The position numbers were made by a program, and so were the translations under genes. The notes below the pieces were generated by a model. That model was given only the letters and a program-made list of their open reading frames with translations, searched no databases and was not told the origin of the DNA. Positions 10,580 through 19,319 of a DNA stretch of 64,000 nt are shown here, one piece after another. Numbering within the stretch: the first letter of the stretch is position 1; every line of letters starts with the position of its first letter. Source of the DNA: Burkholderiaceae bacterium (lineage in GTDB: Bacteria > Pseudomonadota > Gammaproteobacteria > Burkholderiales > Burkholderiaceae_C); assembly GCA_024235895.1 (NCBI GenBank), contig JACKLM010000004.1, positions 248,001-312,000 on the forward strand. Direction: 5' to 3'.

Positions 10580-10634
10580 AGTGCCTCGAGGATCCCGGCT
10601 CTCCACGGACTGAACCTCGCTGCCGCCCGCCACC

Positions 10635-12962
10635 ATGGCCCCAGGCGCCTCCTCCTCGACCATGGCCGGCCAGGCGCGTCGGCTGTTCGCGGAGGAGTTC
10701 GTCAAGGGACTCCCGGCGTTGGTGCGCAGCGTCGTCGGCCGCGCGCGGCGGCGGCTCGACGAGCCGGCCGAACGCGAGATCGCGATGCGCTGGCGCGACC
10801 TCAACGCCCTTCTTCTGGAGCGCGCGCCGGCCTGGCATCGGCGGCTGGTGGCGGCATTGCGCGAAGCGCTGCTGCATGGCGTGAGTGCGTCGCGCACGGG
10901 AGTCGATCCACGCGCGCCGGCGACGCTGCAGACGATGTCGCTCGTCGACGACGAGAGCATCGAGCTCGAGATCATGGTCTCGCGCCTGGCGCTGGCGGTG
11001 ATGGACCGCGCGTCATGGGAGTTCTCCGACCTGCGCGCGCGCGTGGCCAGTCTCGAAGGTCGCGCCGAGCTGGAGACGAGCGACCTGCTGCGCGCGCACG
11101 TGCTGGCCAAGCTGGTCGTCGACGCCTGGCTCGGCGCTGGTTTGACGCAGGGCGACTGGTCGGACCTGCAGTCGGTGCTGCACGAGGAGTTCGCCGAGCT
11201 CGTCGAGATCGCCTACCACGAGGCGAACCGCTGGCTGGTCGAGCGCCACGTGCTGCCCGAGGTCGATCTGCGGCCGCTGATCCGCCGCCACCGCGGCGAC
11301 ACGCCGCTGCCAGTCAGCGGGCTGGACCTCGGGCCGCAGAGCCGGTTCGGTGCCGGCGACGGCGCGCCCGGCGCCTTCGTCGCGTCGCGCCCGGGATCGC
11401 TCGCCGCGCCGCAGGGCTATGTCGGCGAGGAGACGCGGATGATGACGCGCGCGGCGGCGCTGCCACGCAGCGCCGACCACGTCGAGGCGGTGCTCGGCCG
11501 GCTGAACCGGCTCGTTGGGCGCCACGTCCCGGGCTTCCTGGCCTCGACGCGGCCGCGCGCACTGTCGCCCTCGCTCGGGCGCGCGATCGAGACCGCGCAG
11601 GCCAGCATCCGCCAGCGACTCACGCCCGAGACCGGGCGCGGCGAGCTCGGCCGCGCCTCGGTGCCGGTCATGCTCGACGAACTGCACCAGCGCAAGCAGG
11701 TGCTCAAGCGCGCCGCCGCGACGCCCGAGGAGCGGGCGACGATCGAGATCGTCGCGCTGCTGTTCCAGAGCATCCTGACCGAGGAGCGCATCCCGGCGGC
11801 GGTCCGCGTGTGGTTCGCGCGCTTGCAGATGCCGGTGCTGCGGGTGGCCGTCGGCGAGCCCGACTTCTTCGCCACCGTCGACCATCCGGCGCGGCGGCTG
11901 ATCGATCGCATGGGATCCTGCGTGATGGGGTTCGACAGTGCGGGCGGCGGGGGCGCCGACGCCGACGCCGCGCTGGAAAAGGAGATCAAGCGCATCGTCC
12001 AGGTCGTCGAGGCCTACCCGGACACCGGCCGGCGCGTCTTCCAGACCGTGCTGACCGAGTTCGAGCGCTTCCTCGAGCACTACTTCCGCCACGAGCACCT
12101 GGCGTCGAAGAAGGGCGTGTCGCTGGCGCAGCAGGTCGAGCAGCGCGAGACGCTGGCGATCCAGTACACGATCGAGCTGCGCAAGATGCTCAACGAGGTC
12201 CCGGTGCAGGACGGCGTGCGCCAGTTCCTGTTCCAGGTCTGGGCCGACGTGCTGGCCACCACGGCGGTGCGCCATGGCGCCGGCAGCGAGCCGACCCGGA
12301 CGATGAAGCGCGCGGCCGCCGACCTGATCTGGTCGGCCAGCGCCAAGGTCACGCGCGAGGAGCGCGCCGAGGTCATCCGGCGCCTTCCGGCGCTGCTGAA
12401 GTCGCTGCGCGAGGGGATGGCGACCGCGGGACTGGACAACGCGGCGCAGGACGCCCACATCCGCCAGCTCAACGATGCGCTGGCGGCGGCCTTCACCGCG
12501 AAGGCGGCCGCGATCCCGCCGGACCGGCTGCAGGCGATGATGGAGCGGCTGGAGACGCTCGAGGAACTGCTGCCCGACGCGAGCGACGCCGCGATCGACG
12601 AGGCGATGGTGCTGGACCTGTCGGGGCACGAGAGCGAGGATCTGGCGGTGGTCACCGAGGGCGGCTCGATGCCGTCGCAGGCGATGCTCGCCTGGGCGCG
12701 CGAGCTGCAGGTCGGCAGCTGGTACATGCTCGATTTCCGCGGCCGCAGCGAGCCGGTGCAGCTCGCCTGGCAGGGGCTGCGGCGCCAGCTCAGCCTGTTC
12801 GTCGGCGCGTCCGGCCGCTGCGTGCTGTTCCAGCAGCAGCGACTGGCCGCCTTCCTGCAGGCCGGGCTGCTGCTGCCGGCGCAGGACGAGGCCCTGACCG
12901 TGCGCGCCACGCGCAGCGCGCTGGCCAAGCTCGACGTCGACGCGTCGGTGCTGGACGGTTGA
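10635..12962 (+). CDS. DUF1631 family protein
   Basis: The 775-residue acidic, mostly helical protein matches the DUF1631 family of beta- and gammaproteobacteria, recognisable from PAWHRRLVAALREALL near the N-terminus, the central region EERIPAAVRVWFARLQMPVLRVA, and the C-terminal LQVGSWYMLDFRGRSEPVQLAW, a PilZ-like segment seen in these proteins. No signal peptide or membrane span is seen, so it is likely cytoplasmic. The biochemical role is not established; the PilZ-like tail hints at c-di-GMP binding, but the usual RxxxR motif is not clear. It follows secF by 55 bases on the same strand and converges on cbbR. Confidence 0.8.
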   Translation: MAPGASSSTMAGQARRLFAEEFVKGLPALVRSVVGRARRRLDEPAEREIAMRWRDLNALLLERAPAWHRRLVAALREALLHGVSASRTGVDPRAPATLQTMSLVDDESIELEIMVSRLALAVMDRASWEFSDLRARVASLEGRAELETSDLLRAHVLAKLVVDAWLGAGLTQGDWSDLQSVLHEEFAELVEIAYHEANRWLVERHVLPEVDLRPLIRRHRGDTPLPVSGLDLGPQSRFGAGDGAPGAFVASRPGSLAAPQGYVGEETRMMTRAAALPRSADHVEAVLGRLNRLVGRHVPGFLASTRPRALSPSLGRAIETAQASIRQRLTPETGRGELGRASVPVMLDELHQRKQVLKRAAATPEERATIEIVALLFQSILTEERIPAAVRVWFARLQMPVLRVAVGEPDFFATVDHPARRLIDRMGSCVMGFDSAGGGGADADAALEKEIKRIVQVVEAYPDTGRRVFQTVLTEFERFLEHYFRHEHLASKKGVSLAQQVEQRETLAIQYTIELRKMLNEVPVQDGVRQFLFQVWADVLATTAVRHGAGSEPTRTMKRAAADLIWSASAKVTREERAEVIRRLPALLKSLREGMATAGLDNAAQDAHIRQLNDALAAAFTAKAAAIPPDRLQAMMERLETLEELLPDASDAAIDEAMVLDLSGHESEDLAVVTEGGSMPSQAMLAWARELQVGSWYMLDFRGRSEPVQLAWQGLRRQLSLFVGASGRCVLFQQQRLAAFLQAGLLLPAQDEALTVRATRSALAKLDVDASVLDG

Positions 12963-13105
12963 GGGCGGGCCACCCTGTTGGTCTTCCGCGGTCGAGCACC
13001 AGCGCGGTGTCCTGGAGGCCGGCCCGCTGCCGGCTACGCTTCGTCCATAGGCGAATGCAAGGCATGCGGTCGCGGTGCGGTCGATCCGCGATCGCGGCGC
13101 GTTGC

Positions 13106-14092
13106 TCAGCGGTGGCGCTTCGGCGTCGCGGCGCGCTTGCGCGGCCGCGGCGAAGCCTGGGTCGAGTGGTCTGGGGTGGCGATGCCGGCCCCCGCTTCGG
13201 CCCCATCGGCCGCGTCGGCGAGAAGAAAGCCGCGGAAGGCCTCGGCCGCGGCCGACAACCGCTTGCCGCGCCGGTGCACGACATACCAGTGGCGCATGAT
13301 CGGCAGCCCCTGGACGTCGAGCTCGACCAGCCGCGCCAGCGCCAGTTCCTGCTCGATCGTCGCGCGCGACAGCAGCCCGAGGCCCAACCCCGCCTGCACC
13401 GCCTGCTTGATCGCCTCGTTGCTGCCCAGTTCCATCCCGGTGCGCAGCACGACGCCGCGCCCGGCGAAGAAGCGCTCCATCGCGATGCGCGTGCCCGACC
13501 CCGGCTCGCGCACCAGGAAGGTCTCCTGCTGCAGCCGTGCCAGCGGGATCGCGCGCCGGCGCGCCAGCGCGTGCTGCGGCGGCGCGACGACGACGAGCGG
13601 GTTGTCCATGAAGACCGCGGCGTCGACATCGGCCTCGGGCGGCGGCTGGCCCATGATCGCCAGATCGATGCTGTTCTCGGCGAGCTGGCGCAGCAGCTCC
13701 TGGCGGTTGGTCACGTCCAGGCTGACCGTGACCTCGGGCCAGCGGCGCGAGAAGCGCCCGAGCAAGGCCGGGATCACGTAATTGGCGGTCGTCGCCACCG
13801 CGATCCGCAGCCGCCCGCCCGACAGCCCCTTCAGCCGGTCCAGCACCTGCTCCATCTCGTCGAGCTGCTGCGCGATCGCGCGCGCGTAGCCGAGCACCTC
13901 GCGCCCGGCCGTGGTCAGGTGGATGCGCCGGCCGAGCTGCTCGAACAGCGGCAACCCGACGCTGTCCTCGAGCTGCCTGACCTGCATCGACACCGCCGGC
14001 TGCGTCAGGTGCAGCGCCTCGGCCGCGCGCGTGTAGTTCAGGTGGTGCGCGACGGCCTCGAAGATCTCGAGCTGGCGCAGCGTCAGGTGCAC
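13106..14092 (-). CDS. cbbR: LysR-type transcriptional activator of the cbb operon
   Basis: The 328-residue product has an N-terminal winged helix-turn-helix (about 3-62: LRQLEIFEAVAHHLNYTRAAEALHLTQPAVSMQ, quoted here only as the domain's extent 3-35) and a LysR effector domain (about 90-300) with NRQELLRQLAENSIDLAIMGQPP, close to known CbbR proteins. It is divergent from cbbL with a 159-base shared control region, the classical cbbR-cbbL arrangement. CbbR activates Calvin-cycle genes in response to metabolites that report redox and carbon state. A basic C-terminal tail (PRPRKRAATPKRHR) is longer than usual. Confidence 0.93.
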   Translation of the reverse strand: MHLTLRQLEIFEAVAHHLNYTRAAEALHLTQPAVSMQVRQLEDSVGLPLFEQLGRRIHLTTAGREVLGYARAIAQQLDEMEQVLDRLKGLSGGRLRIAVATTANYVIPALLGRFSRRWPEVTVSLDVTNRQELLRQLAENSIDLAIMGQPPPEADVDAAVFMDNPLVVVAPPQHALARRRAIPLARLQQETFLVREPGSGTRIAMERFFAGRGVVLRTGMELGSNEAIKQAVQAGLGLGLLSRATIEQELALARLVELDVQGLPIMRHWYVVHRRGKRLSAAAEAFRGFLLADAADGAEAGAGIATPDHSTQASPRPRKRAATPKRHR

Positions 14093-14112
14093 GAAGGTCT
14101 CCTGGCCTTAGA

Positions 14113-14130
14113 TATCAGCAAAAGCTGATA
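14113..14130. promoter_or_regulatory. candidate CbbR operator, proximal to cbbR
   Basis: A perfect inverted repeat, TATCAGC-AAAA-GCTGATA, lies 21 bases upstream of the cbbR start in the cbbR-cbbL gap. LysR proteins bind interrupted palindromes with a T-N11-A core, and this location fits the high-affinity, autoregulatory recognition site. Confidence 0.65.
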
Positions 14131-14139
14131 GTCACCATC

Positions 14140-14161
14140 ATAAGACGTGACTGGATCTTAT
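14140..14161. promoter_or_regulatory. candidate CbbR activation site, proximal to cbbL
   Basis: A second inverted repeat, ATAAGA-N10-TCTTAT, begins nine bases after the first palindrome. Paired recognition and activation sites of this kind are typical of LysR-controlled promoters. The 14093-14251 region is also less GC-rich than the surrounding genes, as expected for a promoter, but I could not fix the -35/-10 hexamers with confidence. Confidence 0.55.
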
Positions 14162-14251
14162 GGGCATCCGCCGCTAGCGTAGAGGCCTCGTCGCGATCCG
14201 GCCGCCACCCCGGCGGCCCGTCGCCCGCATCGTGCAACCCGAGGGAGCCCC

Positions 14252-15682
14252 ATGAGCACGGCCAAGCCCAAGACCTACCAGGCAGGCGTCAAGGAATACC
14301 GCGAGACCTACTGGGACCCGAACTACACGCCCCGCGACAGCGACTTCCTGGCCTGCTTCAAGGTCGTCCCGCAGGCCGGCGTGCCGCGCGAGGAGGCCGC
14401 CGCCGCAGTCTGCGCCGAGTCGTCGACCGCGACCTGGACCACGGTCTGGACCGACCTGCTGACCGACCTCGACTACTACAAGGGCCGCGCCTACGCGATC
14501 GAGGACGTGCCCGGCGACGACGAGGCCTTCTACGCCTTCATCGCCTACCCGATGGGGCTGTTCGAGGAAGGCTCGGTCGTCAACGTCTTCACCTCGCTGG
14601 TCGGCAACGTGTTCGGCTTCAAGGCGGTGCGCGCGCTGCGGCTGGAGGACGTGCGCTTCCCGCTGTGGTTCGTCACCACCTGCGACGGCCCGCCGCACGG
14701 CATCCAGGTCGAACGCGACAAGCTCGACAAGTACGGCCGCCCGCTGCTGGGCTGCACGATCAAGCCCAAGCTCGGGCTGTCGGCGAAGAACTACGGCCGC
14801 GCGGTCTACGAGTGCCTGCGCGGCGGGCTGGACTTCACCAAGGACGACGAGAACGTCAACTCGCAGCCCTTCATGCGCTGGCGGGACCGCTTCGAGTTCT
14901 GCCAGGAGGCGATCGAGAAGGCCGAGCGCGAGACCGGCGAGCGCAAGGGCCACTACCTGAACGTCACGGCGCCCAACGTCGAGGAGATGTACAAGCGCGC
15001 CGAGTTCGCGAAGTCGATCGGCTCGCCGATCGTCATGTCGGACTACCTGACGCTGGGCTGGGCGGCGCACTCCAGCCTGTCGCGCTGGTGCCGCGACCAC
15101 GGCATGCTGCTGCACGTGCACCGCGCGATGCACGGGGTGATCGACCGCAACCCGCGCCACGGCATCAACTTCCGCGTCCTGGCCAAGCTGCTGCGGCTGC
15201 TCGGCGGCGACCACCTGCACTCGGGGACGGTGGTCGGCAAGCTCGAGGGCGACCGTGCGGCGACACTGGGCTGGATCGACCTGATGCGCGACCGCGTCGT
15301 CAAGGAGGACCGCAGCCGCGGCCTGTTCTTCGAGCAGGACTGGGGCCAGATGCCGGGGCTGTTCCCGGTCGCCTCGGGCGGCATCCACGTCTGGCACATG
15401 CCGGCGCTGGTGTCGATCTTCGGCGACGACTCGGTGCTGCAGTTCGGCGGCGGCACGATCGGCCACCCCTGGGGCAATGCCGCCGGCGCGGCGGCCAACC
15501 GGGTCGCGCTCGAGGCCTGCGTGCAGGCGCGCAACGAGGGCCGCCAGATCGAGAAGGAAGGCAAGGACATCCTCACTCGCGCCGCGCAGGCGAGCCCCGA
15601 GCTGAAGATGGCGATGGAGACCTGGAAGGAGATCAAGTTCGAGTTCGACACCGTCGACAAGCTCGACGCCGCGCACCGCTGA
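14252..15682 (+). CDS. cbbL: RuBisCO form I (IA-type) large subunit
   Basis: The 476-residue product fixes CO2 onto ribulose-1,5-bisphosphate. The catalytic Lys is in GCTIKPKLGLSAKNYGR; the carbamylated Lys with Mg2+ ligands is in GGLDFTKDDEN; loop 6 is seen in HSGTVVGKLEGDR. The N-terminus (YQAGVKEYRETYWDPNY) and overall text follow form IA rather than the IC form found in many other Burkholderiales. No carboxysome genes follow; instead cbbQ and cbbO do, which matches the IAq type. The start has GAGGGAG six bases before it. It is the first gene of a four-gene operon driven from the cbbR-cbbL gap. Confidence 0.97.
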   Translation: MSTAKPKTYQAGVKEYRETYWDPNYTPRDSDFLACFKVVPQAGVPREEAAAAVCAESSTATWTTVWTDLLTDLDYYKGRAYAIEDVPGDDEAFYAFIAYPMGLFEEGSVVNVFTSLVGNVFGFKAVRALRLEDVRFPLWFVTTCDGPPHGIQVERDKLDKYGRPLLGCTIKPKLGLSAKNYGRAVYECLRGGLDFTKDDENVNSQPFMRWRDRFEFCQEAIEKAERETGERKGHYLNVTAPNVEEMYKRAEFAKSIGSPIVMSDYLTLGWAAHSSLSRWCRDHGMLLHVHRAMHGVIDRNPRHGINFRVLAKLLRLLGGDHLHSGTVVGKLEGDRAATLGWIDLMRDRVVKEDRSRGLFFEQDWGQMPGLFPVASGGIHVWHMPALVSIFGDDSVLQFGGGTIGHPWGNAAGAAANRVALEACVQARNEGRQIEKEGKDILTRAAQASPELKMAMETWKEIKFEFDTVDKLDAAHR

Positions 15683-15734
15683 GCCGCCGCGGCCTGCCCG
15701 ATTCCCCATAGCCCCATGCCCAGGAGCCACTGAA

Positions 15735-16094
15735 ATGAGCGAAATGCAGGACTACAAGTCGCGTCTTTCGGACCCCGCGAGCCGCAAGCTCGGCACCTTC
15801 TCCTACCTGCCGCCGATGGACGCGGACCAGATCCGCCGGCAGATCCAGTACATCGTCGACAAGGGCTGGAACCCGGCGATCGAGCACACCGAGCCCGAGC
15901 AGGCCGGCAGCGTCTACTGGTACATGTGGAAGCTGCCGATGTTCGGCGAGACCGAGGTCGACCGCATCCTCGGCGAGATCGAAGCGTGCAAGAAGGCCAA
16001 CCCCGGCCACCACGTGCGGCTGATCGGCTACGACAACATCAAGCAGTCGCAGGGCGCGAACATGATCGTGCACCGCGCGCCGATCGCGGCCTGA
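15735..16094 (+). CDS. cbbS: RuBisCO form I small subunit
   Basis: The 119-residue product carries the small-subunit signatures LGTFSYLPPMDADQIRRQIQ, GWNPAIEHTEPE and YWYMWKLPMFGE, and ends in the NMIVHRAP type found in form IA proteins. Eight copies cap the octamer of large subunits. It starts 52 bases after cbbL with AGGAG before the ATG. Length is normal for a non-carboxysomal or form IA small subunit. Confidence 0.97.
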   Translation: MSEMQDYKSRLSDPASRKLGTFSYLPPMDADQIRRQIQYIVDKGWNPAIEHTEPEQAGSVYWYMWKLPMFGETEVDRILGEIEACKKANPGHHVRLIGYDNIKQSQGANMIVHRAPIAA

Positions 16095-16126
16095 GCCGCG
16101 CGGCCGCCGGGGGCAGGAGAGGGACG

Positions 16127-16927
16127 ATGAGCGAGACCGCGTACCGCGTGCGCGAGCAGCCGTACTACCGCAGCGTCGGCGCCGAGGTCGCGCTGTTCGA
16201 GGCCGCGTACGGCGTGCGCATGCCGGTCATGCTCAAGGGGCCGACCGGCTGCGGCAAGTCGCGCTTCGTCGAATACATGGCCTGGCGGCTGGCCAAGCCG
16301 CTGATCACGGTCGCCTGCAACGAGGACATGACGGCGGCCGACCTGGTCGGCCGCTTCCTGCTCGACATGCAGGGCACGCGCTGGCAGGACGGCCCGCTGA
16401 CGACCGCGGCGCGGCTCGGCGCGATCTGCTACCTCGACGAGGTCGTCGAGGCGCGGCAGGACACGACGGTCGTCATCCACCCGCTGACCGACCACCGGCG
16501 CGTGCTGCCGCTGGAGAAGAAGGGCGAGCTGGTGCACGCGCACCCGGACTTCCAGCTCGTCATCTCGTACAACCCCGGCTACCAGAGCCTGATGAAGGAC
16601 CTCAAGCAGTCGACCAAGCAGCGCTTCGGCGCGATCGACTTCGACTACCCCGAGGCCGCGGTCGAGTCCGAGGTCGTCGCGCACGAGGCCGGCGTCGAGC
16701 GCGCGGTCGCCGAGCGGCTGGTGCAGGTCGCGCAACGCAGCCGCAACCTCAAGGGCCACGGGCTGGACGAGGGCATGTCGACGCGGCTGCTGATCTACGC
16801 CGGCCAGCTGATCGCCAAGGGCATCGCCCCGGCCGACGCCTGCCGCATGGCGCTGGTGCGGCCGCTGACCGACGACCCCGACATGCGCGAGACGCTGGAC
16901 GCCGCGGTCGACACCTTCTTCGGCTGA
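16127..16927 (+). CDS. cbbQ: RuBisCO activase subunit CbbQ (MoxR-type AAA+ ATPase)
   Basis: The 266-residue product is a MoxR-family AAA+ protein: Walker A GPTGCGKS at 38-45, Walker B in AICYLDEVVEA, and sensor region VISYNPGYQSL. CbbQ rings with CbbO remove inhibitory sugar phosphates from RuBisCO. I chose ATG 16127 (after GGAGAGGGACG) because the family starts there; the frame is open further upstream over cbbS but that is antisense-like text. It is 32 bases downstream of cbbS and followed by cbbO, so the four form one operon. Confidence 0.94.
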   Translation: MSETAYRVREQPYYRSVGAEVALFEAAYGVRMPVMLKGPTGCGKSRFVEYMAWRLAKPLITVACNEDMTAADLVGRFLLDMQGTRWQDGPLTTAARLGAICYLDEVVEARQDTTVVIHPLTDHRRVLPLEKKGELVHAHPDFQLVISYNPGYQSLMKDLKQSTKQRFGAIDFDYPEAAVESEVVAHEAGVERAVAERLVQVAQRSRNLKGHGLDEGMSTRLLIYAGQLIAKGIAPADACRMALVRPLTDDPDMRETLDAAVDTFFG

Positions 16928-16970
16928 TCCCGATCGCGCCCCGCGCGCCGCCGAAGCCAGCCGCCGCGCC

Positions 16971-19301
16971 ATGCACCTCGAGCTCGACGACTACCGCGAC
17001 GAGCTGCTGCGCGCCGCGCCGGCGCTGGCCGCGACGCTGGACGCGAGCTTCCACGAGGCCGCGCGGACCATGTCGGCCGCCGGGCTGAAGGACTGGCTCG
17101 ACGGTGCGCGCGGGCTGATCGGGCTGGGCAAGGGCCCGGCGCTGCTGGAGACCTACCTCGACGAGATGCCGCTGGTCGCGCGCGAGTGCGGCGAGGCGGT
17201 GATCCGCGACGCCGTGCACGCGGTGATGAACCTCGCCTCGCTGGTCTCGGGCGAGGTGCTGACGCTGGTCTTCGCGACGCTGCCGACCGCCGCGCGCCGG
17301 CTCGGCGACGCCGAACTGCTGCGCGCCTACCTGGCGCTGCTGCACCGGCTCGCGTCGCGCGCGCCTCGCGGCCTGCGGCCGATGCTCGGCGCGCTCGACG
17401 AGCTGCTCGGCAAGCTGACGCTGTCGGGGCTGCGGCGCTGGGTCGACTTCGGCGCCGAGGCCTACCGGCGCGACCTGCCGCGGCAGGCGTCGTACTTCGG
17501 GCTGCAGACCGAGGACAGCCGCGCGGTGCTGCAGCGCGAGCGCCGCGGCACGCTGTTCGTCGACAGCCAGCGCCGGCTCGTCTTCTACCTGCGCGCCTTC
17601 TGGGGGCGCGACTTCTTCCTGCGCCCGGCGGCGGCCGACCACGCCGGCTGGCGCCCGTTCGTCGAGGCGCGCGCGCTGCACCTGCCCGATGCCGCCGACG
17701 ACCTCGCAGGCTGCAGCGGGATCGACCTGTACCGCGCGATGGCCGCGCACATGGCGGCGCACCTGGTCTACACGAGCGCGCCGCAGTCGGCCGAGGCGCT
17801 GGCGCCGGCGCAGCGCTTCCTCGTCGGCTTCGTCGAGGATGCGCGCGTCGAGTGGTGCGCGGCGAGCCGCTTCCCCGGCATGCGCCGGCTGTGGCGCGGC
17901 TTCATCGAGCGGCCCGTGGGCACGCCGCCCGAGCACCCGACAGTCGAGCTGCTCGAGCGCACGGCGCTGGCGCTGCTCGACCCCGGCGCGCACAGCGGCG
18001 ACGCCGCGGTCGACGCGATCGTCGAGCGCTTTCACGCCGCGGTCCCCGATCGTGCAGGCGACGGCGGGCTGTCGTTCGACCTCGGGCTCGCGCTGTTCGA
18101 ACTGCTCGCTCAGCGGCGCGAGCTGCCCAGTCTGCGCGTGCTGGAGAGCCTGCGCATCCCCTACCGCGACGACAACCGCTTCGTCTGGTCGAGCGACCCG
18201 GTCGACTGGGAGCCGGCCGATGCCTGGCTCGGTGCGCGCGAGCGCCAGGTCCGCAAGCGCGTCGGGTTGATGGAGTTCATCAACGAGGTCGAGGTCGAGA
18301 CCGCCGGCGACGACGCGCAGGAGGTCTGGATCCTCGGCAGCGAACTCTTTCCGTACGAGGACGCCGGCATCTCGTTCAACCAGCGCGAGGGCCGCGAGCC
18401 GGTCTCGGACCCCTTTCACTACCCCGAGTGGGACTACCAGGTGCAGCTGCACCGGCCGAACTGGGCCACCGTGCACGAGCGGCGCGCGCCGCGCGGCGAC
18501 CCGGCGCTCGTCGACGCCGTGCTGGCCGAGCATCGGGGCGTGGCGCACCGCATCCGCCGGATCGTCGACCGGCTGCGCCCGCAGGGCGTGTCGCGCCAGC
18601 GCAAGCTCGAGGACGGCGACGAGCTCGACCTGAACGCCGCGGTCGATGCGATGGTCGCCGCGCGCATCGGCTTGGCGCCCGACCCGCGCATCACGATGCG
18701 ACGCGTGATCGACCGGCGCGACCTGGCCGTGCTGATCCTGCTCGACCTGTCGGAGTCGACCAACGAGACGCTGCGCGGCTCGGACAAGACGGTGCTCGCG
18801 CTCACGCGCGAGGCCTGCACGCTGCTGGCCACCGCGATCGACGGCATCGGCGACCCGTTCGCGATCCACGGCTTCGCCAGCGACGGCCGGCACGATGTGC
18901 GCTATGTGCGCATCAAGGATTTCGAGCAGCGGCTGGACGCCGAGGTGCGCAGCCGTCTCGCGGGCATGGCCGGCGGCTACTCGACACGCATGGGCGCGGC
19001 GATGCGGCACGCCGGGCGGCTGCTGCTCGCGCGGCCCGAGCGCCACCGGCTGCTGCTGATCGTCACCGACGGCGAGCCGGCCGACATCGACGAGCGCGAC
19101 CCGCAGTACCTGCGGCTGGACGCGAAGAAGGCGGCCGAGGAGCTGCGCGCGCGCGGCGTGCTCAGCTACTGCCTGACGCTGGACCCGCAGGCCGACCGCT
19201 ATGTCGAGCGCATCTTCGGTGCGCGCCACTACACCATCGTCGACCACGTGCAGCGGCTGCCGGAGAAGCTGCCGACGCTGTTCGCGAGCCTGACGCGCTG
19301 A
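16971..19301 (+). CDS. cbbO: RuBisCO activase adaptor CbbO (VWA-domain protein)
   Basis: The 776-residue product has a long helical N-terminal region and a C-terminal von Willebrand factor A domain. The metal-ion-dependent adhesion site is visible as LILLDLSESTN (about 589-599, DxSxS) with a later TDGEPADID. In CbbQO activases, CbbO is the adaptor that docks the AAA+ ring onto RuBisCO through this VWA domain. It lies 43 bases after cbbQ. Length is typical. Its end is only 18 bases from the convergent GGDEF-hemerythrin gene, and no clear terminator hairpin is visible in that gap. Confidence 0.93.
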   Translation: MHLELDDYRDELLRAAPALAATLDASFHEAARTMSAAGLKDWLDGARGLIGLGKGPALLETYLDEMPLVARECGEAVIRDAVHAVMNLASLVSGEVLTLVFATLPTAARRLGDAELLRAYLALLHRLASRAPRGLRPMLGALDELLGKLTLSGLRRWVDFGAEAYRRDLPRQASYFGLQTEDSRAVLQRERRGTLFVDSQRRLVFYLRAFWGRDFFLRPAAADHAGWRPFVEARALHLPDAADDLAGCSGIDLYRAMAAHMAAHLVYTSAPQSAEALAPAQRFLVGFVEDARVEWCAASRFPGMRRLWRGFIERPVGTPPEHPTVELLERTALALLDPGAHSGDAAVDAIVERFHAAVPDRAGDGGLSFDLGLALFELLAQRRELPSLRVLESLRIPYRDDNRFVWSSDPVDWEPADAWLGARERQVRKRVGLMEFINEVEVETAGDDAQEVWILGSELFPYEDAGISFNQREGREPVSDPFHYPEWDYQVQLHRPNWATVHERRAPRGDPALVDAVLAEHRGVAHRIRRIVDRLRPQGVSRQRKLEDGDELDLNAAVDAMVAARIGLAPDPRITMRRVIDRRDLAVLILLDLSESTNETLRGSDKTVLALTREACTLLATAIDGIGDPFAIHGFASDGRHDVRYVRIKDFEQRLDAEVRSRLAGMAGGYSTRMGAAMRHAGRLLLARPERHRLLLIVTDGEPADIDERDPQYLRLDAKKAAEELRARGVLSYCLTLDPQADRYVERIFGARHYTIVDHVQRLPEKLPTLFASLTR

Positions 19302-19319
19302 GCGAGGCGACGGGGCTCG

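Noticed and set aside
6901..11110. Very long open frames on both strands (over 1300 codons) across yajC-secD-secF
   Set aside because: They are Arg/Ala/Gly-rich shadow frames typical of high-GC DNA and run antisense or out of frame to clear secD and secF motifs.
14252..19301. Carboxysome operon after RuBisCO
   Set aside because: No shell or carbonic anhydrase genes follow; cbbQ and cbbO are present instead.
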